Assembly (NCBI GenBank): GCA_905221605.1
Contig: CAJNDS010001668.1
Location: 248,001 to 312,000 of the forward strand
Length of the DNA: 64,000 nucleotides
Direction: 5' to 3'
Source: Symbiodinium natans
Taxonomy: Eukaryota > Sar > Dinophyceae > Suessiales > Symbiodiniaceae
Shown: positions 10,801 through 19,800 of the stretch, in pieces
Layout: each line of letters starts with the position of its first letter
Numbering within the stretch: position 1 is the stretch's first letter
Notes under the pieces: model-generated
What the model saw: only the letters and a program-made list of their open reading frames with translations
The model's database searches: none
Told to the model about the DNA's origin: nothing
Position numbers and translations under genes: made by a program

Positions 10801-13800
10801 TCTAGTGCCACACAGAATCAAATCGTCCACATAGCACAACATGAGGAATCTTTTCCCTCTCACAGTGCCCTCGAAGACGGAAGGTTCCGTTGGGCATTGC
10901 TTCAACCCAACTTTCTTCACAACTGTCGCCAGCTTCAAGTTCCAAGCTTTGGCGGCAACTCTCAAACCATTCATGGCTTGATCCAGAATCATAAACACCG
11001 GGACATAATAGTCCTTGCAGGCGGAAACATCCTTGGGCAATTGGATAATCGCCTTCGATCCTTTCGGAAGGGGGGAATGCAAGAATGCAGTGCTAACATC
11101 CAAAGTTGCGATATCCATAGCATCTACCGAAGCAATGGCCAAAAGCGTCCGTAACGCTTCTAAAGAAGGAGTCGTAGCACTCAGTCCTAAAGATGATGCT
11201 GTGCTCCCCTTTGCGATGTCTTGCACCACACACCGAGCTCTCACAGCTTCCTTGCCATTCACCACCTTTGGGCCTATGACCCATCGGGTTGGGATGATCT
11301 TTATCCCATGCTGACGAGCAAACTTCTGAGCCTCGTCTGCTCCAACCACTCTCCCTGCTTTGTGAGCAGTCATACTCTGCAGCTCAGTTCGCCGGCCTTC
11401 CACTGTTTTATCCACATCTAATGGACATCCATCTATCTCAGACAGAACACTCGTGGGTCTTGCCAGCCAAACTTGGGATCCACACACCTTCATGGACTCC
11501 GGGAAAGTGCTATTCTTGTTGAGCAGAATCGAATTGGTCACATGTACCAACTTCGGACTCTCGTCACTGCTTACCATTTTAATAGGACCTTGAGGCACAT
11601 CGAGTCTTGGGTCTAAACAAATACGATTGATCAGCCGGGGAACTCGATTGGACTCATCTGGAACTGAGTTCACATCTGAAGTTAAACTCTCTAAACGCCG
11701 GGGAACTCGACTGGACTCATTTGGAACTGAATCCACATCCATTTGAGGTTTTTCTTCCTCCATTGGGATCGCTTCATCCTCAGCGGGAGTTTCTCCTTCG
11801 AAGTATCCAGGTTCCATTGCCTCATCTGGAATCCCTTGGTAAGGCAAACTTGGATCCTCAAAATCCTCCATGTCAACATCCACAACTTCTGTCGCAGGTG
11901 TTGGGACGCTTTGCTTCTCCTCCAACTTGGGATCTGGTCGACTCTCATAGGTGATCTTCGGGCGTTTCAGGAGTGAAGGCTCACTTCCAGACTCCATCAC
12001 CCCCGCATCCTTTGAGCTTCTCTGGTCCATTTTTGGAGTTTCCTCTGTTGGTTCTTTCGATTCCAACCGTTGTCGTTGAGCTTTCAACCAATCATCATAC
12101 CGTTTTCGGCATTCAGCATTGTGGTTGGCTTTTCCTCTTTTTGGACCACACGCAGGACAGTTCGCTGTGCCACCATGTTCCTTCACCCATGCAGCTGGAG
12201 GTCCAACTTTGCTCATGTCTGTGGTCGGTCCATCAGACACTCGGCCCTCAAAGGCCTTGTCCGCTTCACCTTCAATCCGATCGGGCACACCATCCTCTTT
12301 CTCCTTCAGAATCGGGGGAGCCAATGTATCCGATGGATCATGCTCCTTGAGCAAATGTTGACAATGCTCCAACCCAATCTTCAACGGAACGATGTGCTTG
12401 ATGGACTTTGCTCGAAAGTGTTTTGGACAACCATCCACCATGGCACTCACAACATGAGTCAAGCCACCAACTTCAGGGTACACATAGGCTGCTTCCACAA
12501 ACCGGGAGAGCGCCGTGGTTTTCATCGAATCCGGTAGCTCAGCCAGAACTGTAGCACCTATCAACGACGATCCACACTCATGGAGGGATCTCTGTAGTAC
12601 CAACTCCTGGGGTGATTTCTTCCCATCAAAGGCAGCTGCATGGTGATTGTGCATTGCAGCACAGTAAATCAGACCAAACTCAAACGCTCGAGGACTTCTT
12701 TTCAAGTCAAAGCCCTGCGCTCGTAGATCCAACCTCACCGTGCTGAACAACTCCTTGAGTGTTCTCACTGCCCTTTCCACACCACCAACCGCTTCATGTC
12801 CCTGCGGAGGTGCTCTTTGGGTCACAATCCTAATCCCCAGATTGGCTCTCTTGATGAGGGCGCTCACCGCTGTCTCGCTGTCTGTCCTCAACAGTACAGC
12901 AGACCCTGCAATGTCCAGTCCGAAAGCATTCATCCAATAACGAATCCAGCTGGAGGTATTGTCAGCATTGGTCCCTACCAACAGACATCCAATCATTCTG
13001 GTTGACATTTCAGTCATGACCAGTACTTTCATGTTGGGAGCCGTCGGCTGGTCTTTCGCAAAAGTACCAGTTACCAGGTTGATGAAGCAGAAATCTGCTT
13101 GCAACGCCACGGGTCGGTCTTGAGCATCCTTGGTCCGACGATGCTGGGTTGTTCCTCTTGTCATCCGACAATGAGGACATTCGGACGAAAAAGGAATGTG
13201 GCCTCGCATCCGATGCAGCTCCATTTCTTCTTGCTTTTTCTTGGTCATTGACTGCACTGACTGCATCTGATCAACCTCCATCGGTCGTTGGCCATCATCC
13301 ACATCCATGGGTCGAACCTCAGTTCTTCCAAAGGTTACTTTCTTTCGCTTTCCAGCATCACCTTGCAGGTAGATCCAAGGACATCCAGCCCAGGATACTC
13401 CATATCCCATGACTCCTTTCTTCTCGTGTCGCAGCGAAATCTCTCTTCGAGTGAACTTCACTTCCCAACCAGTATTCACCATCTGCTCGGTGCTCAAGAT
13501 GTTGTGAGCCACATCTGCTACAACTCCAGTCACACACACCGATGTCAAACCAAGATACTGCTTTCCTTCATACATAGGCAGCAAGGCTCGGATGCGAACT
13601 CGCTCGAAGACATTCACCGGGGTATCGTTGGCTGCTGAGTACCTCTCATTAGGTCCCAACGCCTTCCGATCCAAGATCTGGAACTCATCCAAGTATCTTT
13701 TCGCAATCACAGTCACCGATGCTCCTGAGTCAATCAACCACCATTTGCTTGCATCATCCTTTTCCATGCTTTTGACTTGATTCATCGGAGGTTTCATCAA

Positions 13801-15306
13801 AGACCGAACTGACTTAGATGGCAACATCTGAGATAAATCGGTAGAGATCCGATGCTCCAACTCGGCAATCCGGACTCTCGTCTCAACTTCCCATGACCAA
13901 TCTATCTCATCAGTACTCCGGGGAATCCACTCTTTTCTCACTTCATCGAGCAATCCTTCCAGAGGTTGCAACACAGATTCCACTCGGGCCTCTGACTCAG
14001 GTTCATTCCATTCACCTCCAGTTAGCTGGTAGTCACTCGACTCACCCTCTTGGGAGACTTCAGCAACTGTCTTCCCCTTTCCTTTGCCTTTTCCTTTGGG
14101 CTTTCCCTTTTCGGGCTTCTTCTTGGGATCTCCTTTTGCCTTGGCTTTCGCCTTAGCATTGGGGGAATTGGGCTTCTTGCCTGAATCTCCCTCCTTATAC
14201 CAGCAATCGCGGGCATAATGTCCCTTTCCACCACACACATAGCACTCCACATCCTTCTTGTTCTGGCTTGAAGCTCGTTTGCCAGCACCTTTGCTTGATT
14301 CGCGCTTGCCTTTCTGTTCCTTTCCTTTGCCTTTTGGTTTTCCTTCGTTGCCCTTTCCCTCATTGGGATCTCGAAAAGGTTGAAGCTTCGTGCCAGGGGC
14401 TTCTGACCACACCCTTTGTTGCACCTCAAACTTCAGAGCAACTCTTTTCAGATCTTCAAACGATTCACTATCGCCATGCAACAAGCAATGGCTTCTACAC
14501 CGATCTGGCAAACTGCGCAGCAAAACCATAACCGAATCCGCTTCTTGGATCTGCAAACCACCAGCATGCACATCGGGATCAAGACTATTGAGCAGCTTGG
14601 TGTACTTGTTCAACTCATGCTCAATCTTTCGAATGATCTCCGGAATACTGGGTGCTTTCACGGTTTGATTCACCAGCTGCGACCGAAAGAACAGGCATTC
14701 AGCTCGCGACTTCAGGCAAAACTCCTTCGCCAGCAATCTCAAAGCCACAAAACCAGATTGTTGATAAGTGCTCTCACTTTCAACATATGTCTGCAAAATC
14801 AGAGAACTCTTCTCATGATTTGCAAAAGTCTGTCGCAGGATGTGCATCAGCCTCGTCGACCTCTTCTGTTGCTCCACAGTAAGTCGATCCTGTTTCAGCC
14901 GAGACTCTTCTTGAGTCTTCACCGCATGCATGAGCTCATTGGGAAACACTTCTGAACCCAAACCAACCCAACTGGTCAGCTTCTCCATCCAGGTCAAGAA
15001 TCCAAGAGCTTCAGAGATGCGATCCTTCCAAGACGAAAAGTCAATGGTCGGCAAACTGGGCAACCATTTGTCCGATCGAGCAAACACATCCCTTTCACTT
15101 TCTTGCTCCAGAGGTGGAGGTCTCAGTGGGGGACTTGGGCTCGCCATCCGAAAAAGCTGGGTCCCCTTCGCAGGAGTACCCACTGGCGATGCACCTTGAC
15201 ATCCCGAAGAAGAACTGGGCATGTTCTCAGGAACACCATCCTGAGGTAAGGGGGGATTCACCTGTTGCTGTTGCTGTGGCTGCTGTTGCTGATGCTGCTG
15301 TATCAT
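7822..15306 (-). CDS. Copia polyprotein with 650-residue C-terminal extension
   Basis: This is a 2,494-residue Gag-Pro-Int-RT-RNaseH polyprotein. The N-terminus is Gln-rich. One zinc knuckle CYVCGGKGHYARDC is at residues 355-368, followed by a Lys/Gly/Pro-rich tract. The protease motif is DSGAS at 526. The integrase has a HHCC-like motif, a first Asp at 738, a second in RTDSE and the Glu in GVERAVR. Reverse transcriptase has DVSTAF and YVDD at 1,492-1,495, and RNase H has YADAS at 1,674 and SSCEAE. Copia polyproteins usually end soon after RNase H, near residue 1,830 here. This one continues about 650 residues with a four-Cys zinc-ribbon-like motif (C1944, C1947, C1969, C1972), a region with no family I recognise, and a charged coiled-coil-like C-terminus. 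All catalytic motifs seen are intact. Confidence 0.93.
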   Translation of the reverse strand: MIQQHQQQQPQQQQQVNPPLPQDGVPENMPSSSSGCQGASPVGTPAKGTQLFRMASPSPPLRPPPLEQESERDVFARSDKWLPSLPTIDFSSWKDRISEALGFLTWMEKLTSWVGLGSEVFPNELMHAVKTQEESRLKQDRLTVEQQKRSTRLMHILRQTFANHEKSSLILQTYVESESTYQQSGFVALRLLAKEFCLKSRAECLFFRSQLVNQTVKAPSIPEIIRKIEHELNKYTKLLNSLDPDVHAGGLQIQEADSVMVLLRSLPDRCRSHCLLHGDSESFEDLKRVALKFEVQQRVWSEAPGTKLQPFRDPNEGKGNEGKPKGKGKEQKGKRESSKGAGKRASSQNKKDVECYVCGGKGHYARDCWYKEGDSGKKPNSPNAKAKAKAKGDPKKKPEKGKPKGKGKGKGKTVAEVSQEGESSDYQLTGGEWNEPESEARVESVLQPLEGLLDEVRKEWIPRSTDEIDWSWEVETRVRIAELEHRISTDLSQMLPSKSVRSLMKPPMNQVKSMEKDDASKWWLIDSGASVTVIAKRYLDEFQILDRKALGPNERYSAANDTPVNVFERVRIRALLPMYEGKQYLGLTSVCVTGVVADVAHNILSTEQMVNTGWEVKFTRREISLRHEKKGVMGYGVSWAGCPWIYLQGDAGKRKKVTFGRTEVRPMDVDDGQRPMEVDQMQSVQSMTKKKQEEMELHRMRGHIPFSSECPHCRMTRGTTQHRRTKDAQDRPVALQADFCFINLVTGTFAKDQPTAPNMKVLVMTEMSTRMIGCLLVGTNADNTSSWIRYWMNAFGLDIAGSAVLLRTDSETAVSALIKRANLGIRIVTQRAPPQGHEAVGGVERAVRTLKELFSTVRLDLRAQGFDLKRSPRAFEFGLIYCAAMHNHHAAAFDGKKSPQELVLQRSLHECGSSLIGATVLAELPDSMKTTALSRFVEAAYVYPEVGGLTHVVSAMVDGCPKHFRAKSIKHIVPLKIGLEHCQHLLKEHDPSDTLAPPILKEKEDGVPDRIEGEADKAFEGRVSDGPTTDMSKVGPPAAWVKEHGGTANCPACGPKRGKANHNAECRKRYDDWLKAQRQRLESKEPTEETPKMDQRSSKDAGVMESGSEPSLLKRPKITYESRPDPKLEEKQSVPTPATEVVDVDMEDFEDPSLPYQGIPDEAMEPGYFEGETPAEDEAIPMEEEKPQMDVDSVPNESSRVPRRLESLTSDVNSVPDESNRVPRLINRICLDPRLDVPQGPIKMVSSDESPKLVHVTNSILLNKNSTFPESMKVCGSQVWLARPTSVLSEIDGCPLDVDKTVEGRRTELQSMTAHKAGRVVGADEAQKFARQHGIKIIPTRWVIGPKVVNGKEAVRARCVVQDIAKGSTASSLGLSATTPSLEALRTLLAIASVDAMDIATLDVSTAFLHSPLPKGSKAIIQLPKDVSACKDYYVPVFMILDQAMNGLRVAAKAWNLKLATVVKKVGLKQCPTEPSVFEGTVRGKRFLMLCYVDDLILCGTRDAIRLVTDTLNGELKIKETGRITSTGGKITFLGREIERQGSHLRMRVPPAYLDALFETEFCKDLKVVTAPPDIVKTVEKGRASGSDPELSDTAAARYRAVLGRIAWWGQSRPDLSRWMSILSQGQSKPTACFEQALRQVIRFLKGQYHAWQYFGPDGNVPDSGPAQLEVYADASWAPQASLGRRSVSGIAIFYRGCLIKGISRVQGCVSLSSCEAELRAILTAVQESEGLATLIGQLAESDVTIRLHTDSSSARAVLLNRGLSRRVRHLDIAVCYLQERIQEAQTLKVIWCPTAGMIADVLTKCLSQVTFCQHQQAMGIYPGEDVQQVWRICGIRPRVGVQACQCAEATGCSVEQVGSLKSVKKCGEVFENFHLRSPETLREDSSPEVQEMDLWSNRKSFGSSTTEASPSLEPVPLVKDRKMAAEDSRKGEQGAEMKSPFWCKVCKWLFRSEHAAGLSWDESGKPKCEKCKQTVTVSGTDASHAFHLREAEKERRAAGKRGDKGESRGSGQAAPKPKAMPKVIERMVDVFPELADPEPPKWFGDVSWSICRRGTPVDELELKDVVGTLSDKDMLRYQSSYEKLVKPIQEVCELQEKPTKIFGILDVRGQIGGKAIIWEMAVNEGGLYMEVPPGTCGLAMLSFVRYLKRKGIVPVLLLGEHQDLGVLRMVDLLCMLPILGAERIMEDEAESSYYPPWVLRWKRSAKEGSLVFKELVERVRVISMLSCDTLRIHEPELRERPVPKWSFVAYSHYRSVMESVAGFLEDLEKKKEEITDTQRAASWKKVVASETRSGVVWICKCKWHLPTDYVVRFNLTLPADMWQQAFGIMGENVGKLEKEEKDLKRILKAAAEQQDREFEEAERKRKRIADLSAAEEEAAKRAKLEGEAVRSPVSVVPSELDAAAIAQIAERVKASFSVADLELMLEEKKRKVGDQPTERPAETPAEPSRSSQDVMMETRTAELAEMKEAAKERRAKLMESTGAGEKKGEEDEE

Positions 15307-15559
15307 CCACTGCTGATGCTGCTGCTTGTTGCTGCACCATGGACGAAGTCATCGTTTGCATAAACTGCTGTTGCTGCACAACCAGTTGCTGCATCATGCT
15401 TTCCAATTCTCGCACTTGTCTCGTCAACCCTTGCACGTCGGGTGATGTTTGTGATGGTGTCACCACAGGTTGAGGAGGTCCAGTGGATAGTCCTGGTGGT
15501 AACGAAGGACTTCCTACCGCTTGCTGAGGCAAACCAGAGGGAAACGAAGGGCCTCCCAT
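15227..15559 (-). pseudogene. Gln-rich Gag N-terminal segment in another frame
   Basis: A 110-codon frame overlaps the start of the copy B polyprotein. It reads MGGPSFPSGLPQQAVG, then a coiled-coil-like stretch with QVRELESMMQQL and Gln runs. Composition and position fit the original N-terminus of Gag, now separated from the main frame by a frameshift in the CAG/CTG-rich stretch near 15,250-15,310. It could also be an expressed N-terminus joined by frameshifting; nothing decides this. Confidence 0.5.
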
Positions 15560-15984
15560 TGTCTGTTAGGGTGCTCCAGTAGCTACCCCATGAGGGCTTC
15601 TGGCGGGAGTTCGACCTCTGGGCACTGGGCCATACACAGGTTGGCTTCCTTGTGCCAAACCTTGCACCCACAGTGGGTTGGGATTTCCCAAACCCGGAAA
15701 AGGTCTACCCTTCGCCTTGTCTCAGCATCCATGATGGGCACAGAGCTTCCACGCTCTCGTCCACCTCTTGGACTCCTCACATGAGCTCCACTGGTATGTC
15801 GTGGGGATGTATTCAACATAGTTCCTGAACTCAGGCTCCAGCCTGCAGTCTCTCCAGAACGTCTTCTGGCGAAAATTCTCTCACCAACACCAGATGGTCC
15901 AGGCTCCTGAAGAACCTTAGTTCTACTCTACCAAGCACCGTATTCCTCCCAGTTCCAGACAAACCACCTTGCCCGGGCTCCAAC
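15560..15984. other. Spacer between copy B and the dispersed repeat
   Basis: No gene and no LTR-like match to the other end of copy B was found here. It may contain the leader and a diverged 5' LTR of copy B. Confidence 0.5.
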
Positions 15985-16231
15985 TCAACGCGCGGTTGGC
16001 TGCAGACCGTTCAGCAGTTTTGGGGAACAAGGCCCGGACTCTCGCACTTGACGCGCGGTTGGCTGCAAACCGTTAAGCAGTTTTGGGGCCTTAAACAGCA
16101 CCAGGCTGAGCATGCCAAGCCGATAGGCTCCCGGTTCCTGGGAAGCACATGAGCCAAGTGCCAGCCAGCCTTGAGCTCTTGTGCCGTCTCAAAAAAATCG
16201 GCCGCTGCCGCGGGCTGTAAGAATATGGCCT
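15985..16231. repeat. Dispersed repeat with GCGCGGTTGGCTGCA units
   Basis: Two tandem units of about 62 bp start at about 15,990 and 16,052, each with GCGCGGTTGGCTGCA followed by CCGTT and AGCAGTTTTGGGG. They are followed by a segment ending in AAAAAATCGGCCGCTGC. The same sequence recurs at about 26,247-26,440. Copy C is inserted just after it. Confidence 0.8.
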
Positions 16232-16236
16232 CTTGC

Positions 16237-16496
16237 TGTGGAAATCTGTGTATAGACACGTCTGCGGAATGCCTTTTTTTGGCCAAGGCGCATGTTTGAC
16301 GTGCTTACTGTATGTCCGGGACGTACAGGTCTTCCCTGAACAGTTAAGCATGTTTTTCCTTCAGATTTTGTTTTGTAGAAGAAGTGAGCTTGCGCAGTGG
16401 CGTCAACTGGGTTTTTCCAGGGACAACTGCACGTCGCTTTGTGTGAGAAAGTGCTGTGCAAGTGCGAAGCTGTGTGTAAGTTGGGTTTGTGTTACA
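16237..16496 (+). repeat. 5' LTR of copy C, internally deleted
   Basis: This 260-bp LTR matches the 330-bp 3' LTR except for two gaps. One is a deletion of about 56 bp after TTTTTCCAG (near 16,427), which removes the TTGGCTCAAG segment. The other is a 14-bp deletion just before the terminal TTACA. Scattered substitutions include AGTTAAG for AGTCGAG. Confidence 0.95.
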
Positions 16497-16810
16497 TGGT
16501 AGCGGAGCGCTGCTGGAACGCCTTGGCCCAAAGGAAAGAGCCACGTGTTGTGCGTGAAGCATGGCAAGTGAACCAGCGTCGCCTGACAGACTTGAGCAAG
16601 GTTAGGGACGGTAGAAGTAGAGGCTAGGGTGTTGAGACTCCGGAGCAAAGCTCAGACCCATGGGGGGCGTACTTGCAACAGCAGCAGCAAGCCAGACAGC
16701 AAGCAGTGCAGCAGGCGCAACAGTACGTGGGCATGCAGGCACATGCGTGTCAGTTTCCGCCGGCGGTTCCAGCTGGGGATTGACAGTGAGTTGTCCTCTC
16801 TGAGTGGGGG
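16497..16810 (+). other. PBS and leader with broken Gag start
   Basis: TGGTAGCGGAGCGCTG follows the LTR with no gap and is the primer-binding site, probably for an initiator-tRNA-like primer. The ATG at 16,561 corresponds to copy A's ATG at 6,177. Here the frame ends after about 14 codons at a TAG near 16,603, where two bases present in copy A are missing. The Gln-rich segment downstream is therefore out of frame. Confidence 0.7.
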
Positions 16811-19800
16811 ATGGCAGGAAGACAAGCAGGCATCGGGGCTGTGAGCGCAGGTGCGTGCGGCACACAGTCGACAGTTCCAGTGCATGGGTGCTTGGGGCAA
16901 GGCATGGCTGGTCAGGACGTTTTGGTCCAGATGCAGCAGCTCATCAGCATGATGTCACCACAGCAAGCTCAAGCGGCGCAAACGGCGCTACAGGAGCAAC
17001 TTGGCATGCAGGCGCGTGGAGTGCCTGAGCAGTTTGGACCGGTGCCAGTACCTGTAGGACATAGGCGAGAGCAGTTCATGCCACAAACGTCGGGTGTGCT
17101 TCCTGGAGCTGGTATGCAGGCTGGCATGACGCAAAGCTTTGAGTCACGAGATGTGTTTTCGCGATCTGAGAAATGGTTGGGTCAGCCTCCTGTGACCCAT
17201 GCAGAGAAGTGGAGCACGCGTGAGCAAGAGGTTGCTGGGTTTGCAGACTACGTAGTGTCGCTTCAAAGTTGGGCAGCGTTGGCGAGCGTTGTGTTTGCGG
17301 AAGAGATAGGCATGTGTGTGCGTTGGCCAGATACGATTTGGCAACATTCGTTGAATGAAGAGCAGAAGACACGGTCGGTGAGGCTGTATGGCTTGTTGAA
17401 AGCAGCTTTCTTGGACCATGCTAGGGCAACCCTCATGATACAGGCGTTCAGCGAAGGTTTGCCACTTGATGGGTCTCTTGCAGATCCAGCCAGAAGTTTG
17501 GGAAATGTGAACTGTGGGTACGAGCTGCTTAGGCAGCTGGCTCAGCAGTTTTCGTTGCGCAGCAGAGCAGAGGCCTTGTCGATGCGGTCGGAACTGTTGC
17601 ACAGGATATTCGCCTTGAGAAATTCAGAAATGAATGCAGCTACGATGGTCGGTGATGTGATCAGAAAGATCGACATAGAGGTGTCACGTTACGCCAAGCT
17701 GTTGGGCACGCTGCCAACAGCACTAGACAGGCAAGGGTTGAGCATCGGAGATGGAGACATGCTTGTGATTTTGCTGCGGAGTTTGCCAGAAGAAGCGAAG
17801 AAGTACGTTTTGCATCACTCGGGAGCAGAAACGTATCAGTCATGTCGGAGTGCAGCTCTTCGTTTTGAGCGTCAACAGAGACTCTTCTTGGATCTGAACT
17901 TGTCACCAGGAAAGAAGCAACAAGTGTATGAGGTGTTTGATATGACAGCATGGGACGATGACGGACAGTATGAGTGTGCATGGCATGAGCATGACGGTGC
18001 ATGGCATGATGTGTCAGTTTCTGCGGTAAGTGCTGAACGGTGTGGTCGTTGTGGTAGGAAGAATCACAAGACAGAAAACTGTAGCACAGACATGTCCAAG
18101 GTGAAGTGTTTTTCTTGTGGGGAACTAGGACACATCAGCGCGCATTGCAGTAAAGCCCACGGCTCAGCCTCATCCTCTGGAAAGGGAAAAGGAAAGGAGA
18201 AAGGAAAGGAACGAGGAAAAGGCAAAGATGGAAAAGGAAAGGATAAAGGAAAAGGAAAGGCAAAGGGCAAAGAAAAGGGAGCAAAAGGTCCTGGAAAGGG
18301 CAAGAAAGGAAAGATGTTTGAATTAGTGGAATCTTTGCCGCCAGTGCCTGAGCATCCGCAGGTCGATGAGGGCTGGGGTGCGTTTGTGTGGGATGAGGGC
18401 TGGAGCAACGGTTGGGATGAGCAATGGACAGATGAGATCTGGAACACCGCTACCGCTACTGCTGACGAGAGCGTAGGAGAGAGTTTGCAGTTGAGTGCGG
18501 TGTTGCCTGTTGAACAGCCTGTTTGTCTGGAACCACTCGTGATCGCTGGACTGAGAGCAGAAGCGAGAGATGGGGAATGGTGGTTGCTGGACAGCGGGGC
18601 AGGGGTGACAGTGCTGAGTCTGAAGTATGCAGAGATGTTTGGGGTCTACGTTGATGACTCGAAGAGACAGCATGTGGGGCAAGAGTTTTCTGCAGCGAAC
18701 GGCAGCTCTGTGCGAATGCTTGGTGAACGGATGATATCCGTCGAACTCCTGCTCGAGAACGGGAGTGGAGAGAACACGTGGCATGCAGCAAGCATGAATG
18801 TTTGGGTAGGAGACACGAACCACAACATTATTTCCACGACCATGCTTTGTTTTCGCGGTTGGAGTTTTTCTCAGAATTGTGCCGGGATTGCGCTTGCCAC
18901 CTCTGCAGGCCTGACAGCCAAAGAGGTCACACTGTTTGGAAATGTTCCCTGGTTGAGGTTGAAACCACTGTTGAAGCCCTCCCAGGGTTCTTCGAACGAA
19001 GTCGAACTTTCCCTCTCCTCGATATCCGCTGAAGGTGGGGTTCTTGTAGCGCCTGTGACACGGTCGACACAAGCAGAGTTGGCACAGCATCGATTGCAAG
19101 GACACACACCGTATCATCCTGGCTGTAGGCACTGTCAAGTTGCCAGAACGGTCTTTCAGCATCGCAAGCGTGTGAACGGAAGACTTGAAAGTGAAGTCGT
19201 GGCAGATTTCTTCTACTTGTCATCCACGGGTGAAGATCACAGGCAGGTCCGAGCAGACAACCTGAGGGTGTTGGTACTTGTCGAGCGCATGAGCATGATG
19301 ACTGGTGCTATTTTGACATCAGGGGATCTTGTAGCGACGCGTACAGAGATCGTGAAGTGGCTGCGTGAGTTTGGTCTGGAGTCAGGCTCCTCTTCGGTGT
19401 TGTTGATCACAGATGCTGAAGGGGCAGTGTCCGATTTGATCACAGGGGCTTCTGGCGAATTCTCCTTCCAAGTTCGAAAGGCAGGACCCCAGCATCATGA
19501 AGCAGTCGGAGTGGCAGAACGTGGTGTGCGCAGGATTAAGGAGTCCTTGCAGACGTTGAGGTCAGATCTCAATCAGGAAGGGCTTGACTTGTGCTACAAC
19601 CATGGAGGATTTGCCAGTGCGTTGTGCTACGTGTGTGGAAGTTTGAACAGATTCTCTAAAGCGCACGGGAGTGACATGGCACCTTGTGATCTTGTGCTTG
19701 GGAGGCCCAGTCCAAAAGGACCCTTCACTTTGTTTGGAGCCATAGTCCTAGCAGAACTTCCCCAATCAATCAAGGATCTCGCCCCTAACCTTCCCAGGTT

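Larger units (their letters stand above)
7083..15559 (-). mobile_element. Copia-type retrotransposon, copy B
   Basis: A second Copia family in minus orientation lies between copies A and C. Its coding part is one 7.5-kb frame. It differs from A and C in sequence throughout and in its C-terminal extension. The 3' boundary is set at the candidate polypurine tract. The 5' boundary is unknown, since no LTR was recognised between 15,560 and 16,236. Confidence 0.85.

Noticed and set aside
15227-15671. CRISPR-like or CAG-expansion locus in the CAG/CTG-rich stretch
   Set aside because: Simple Gln-codon runs of Gag; no spaced repeats.
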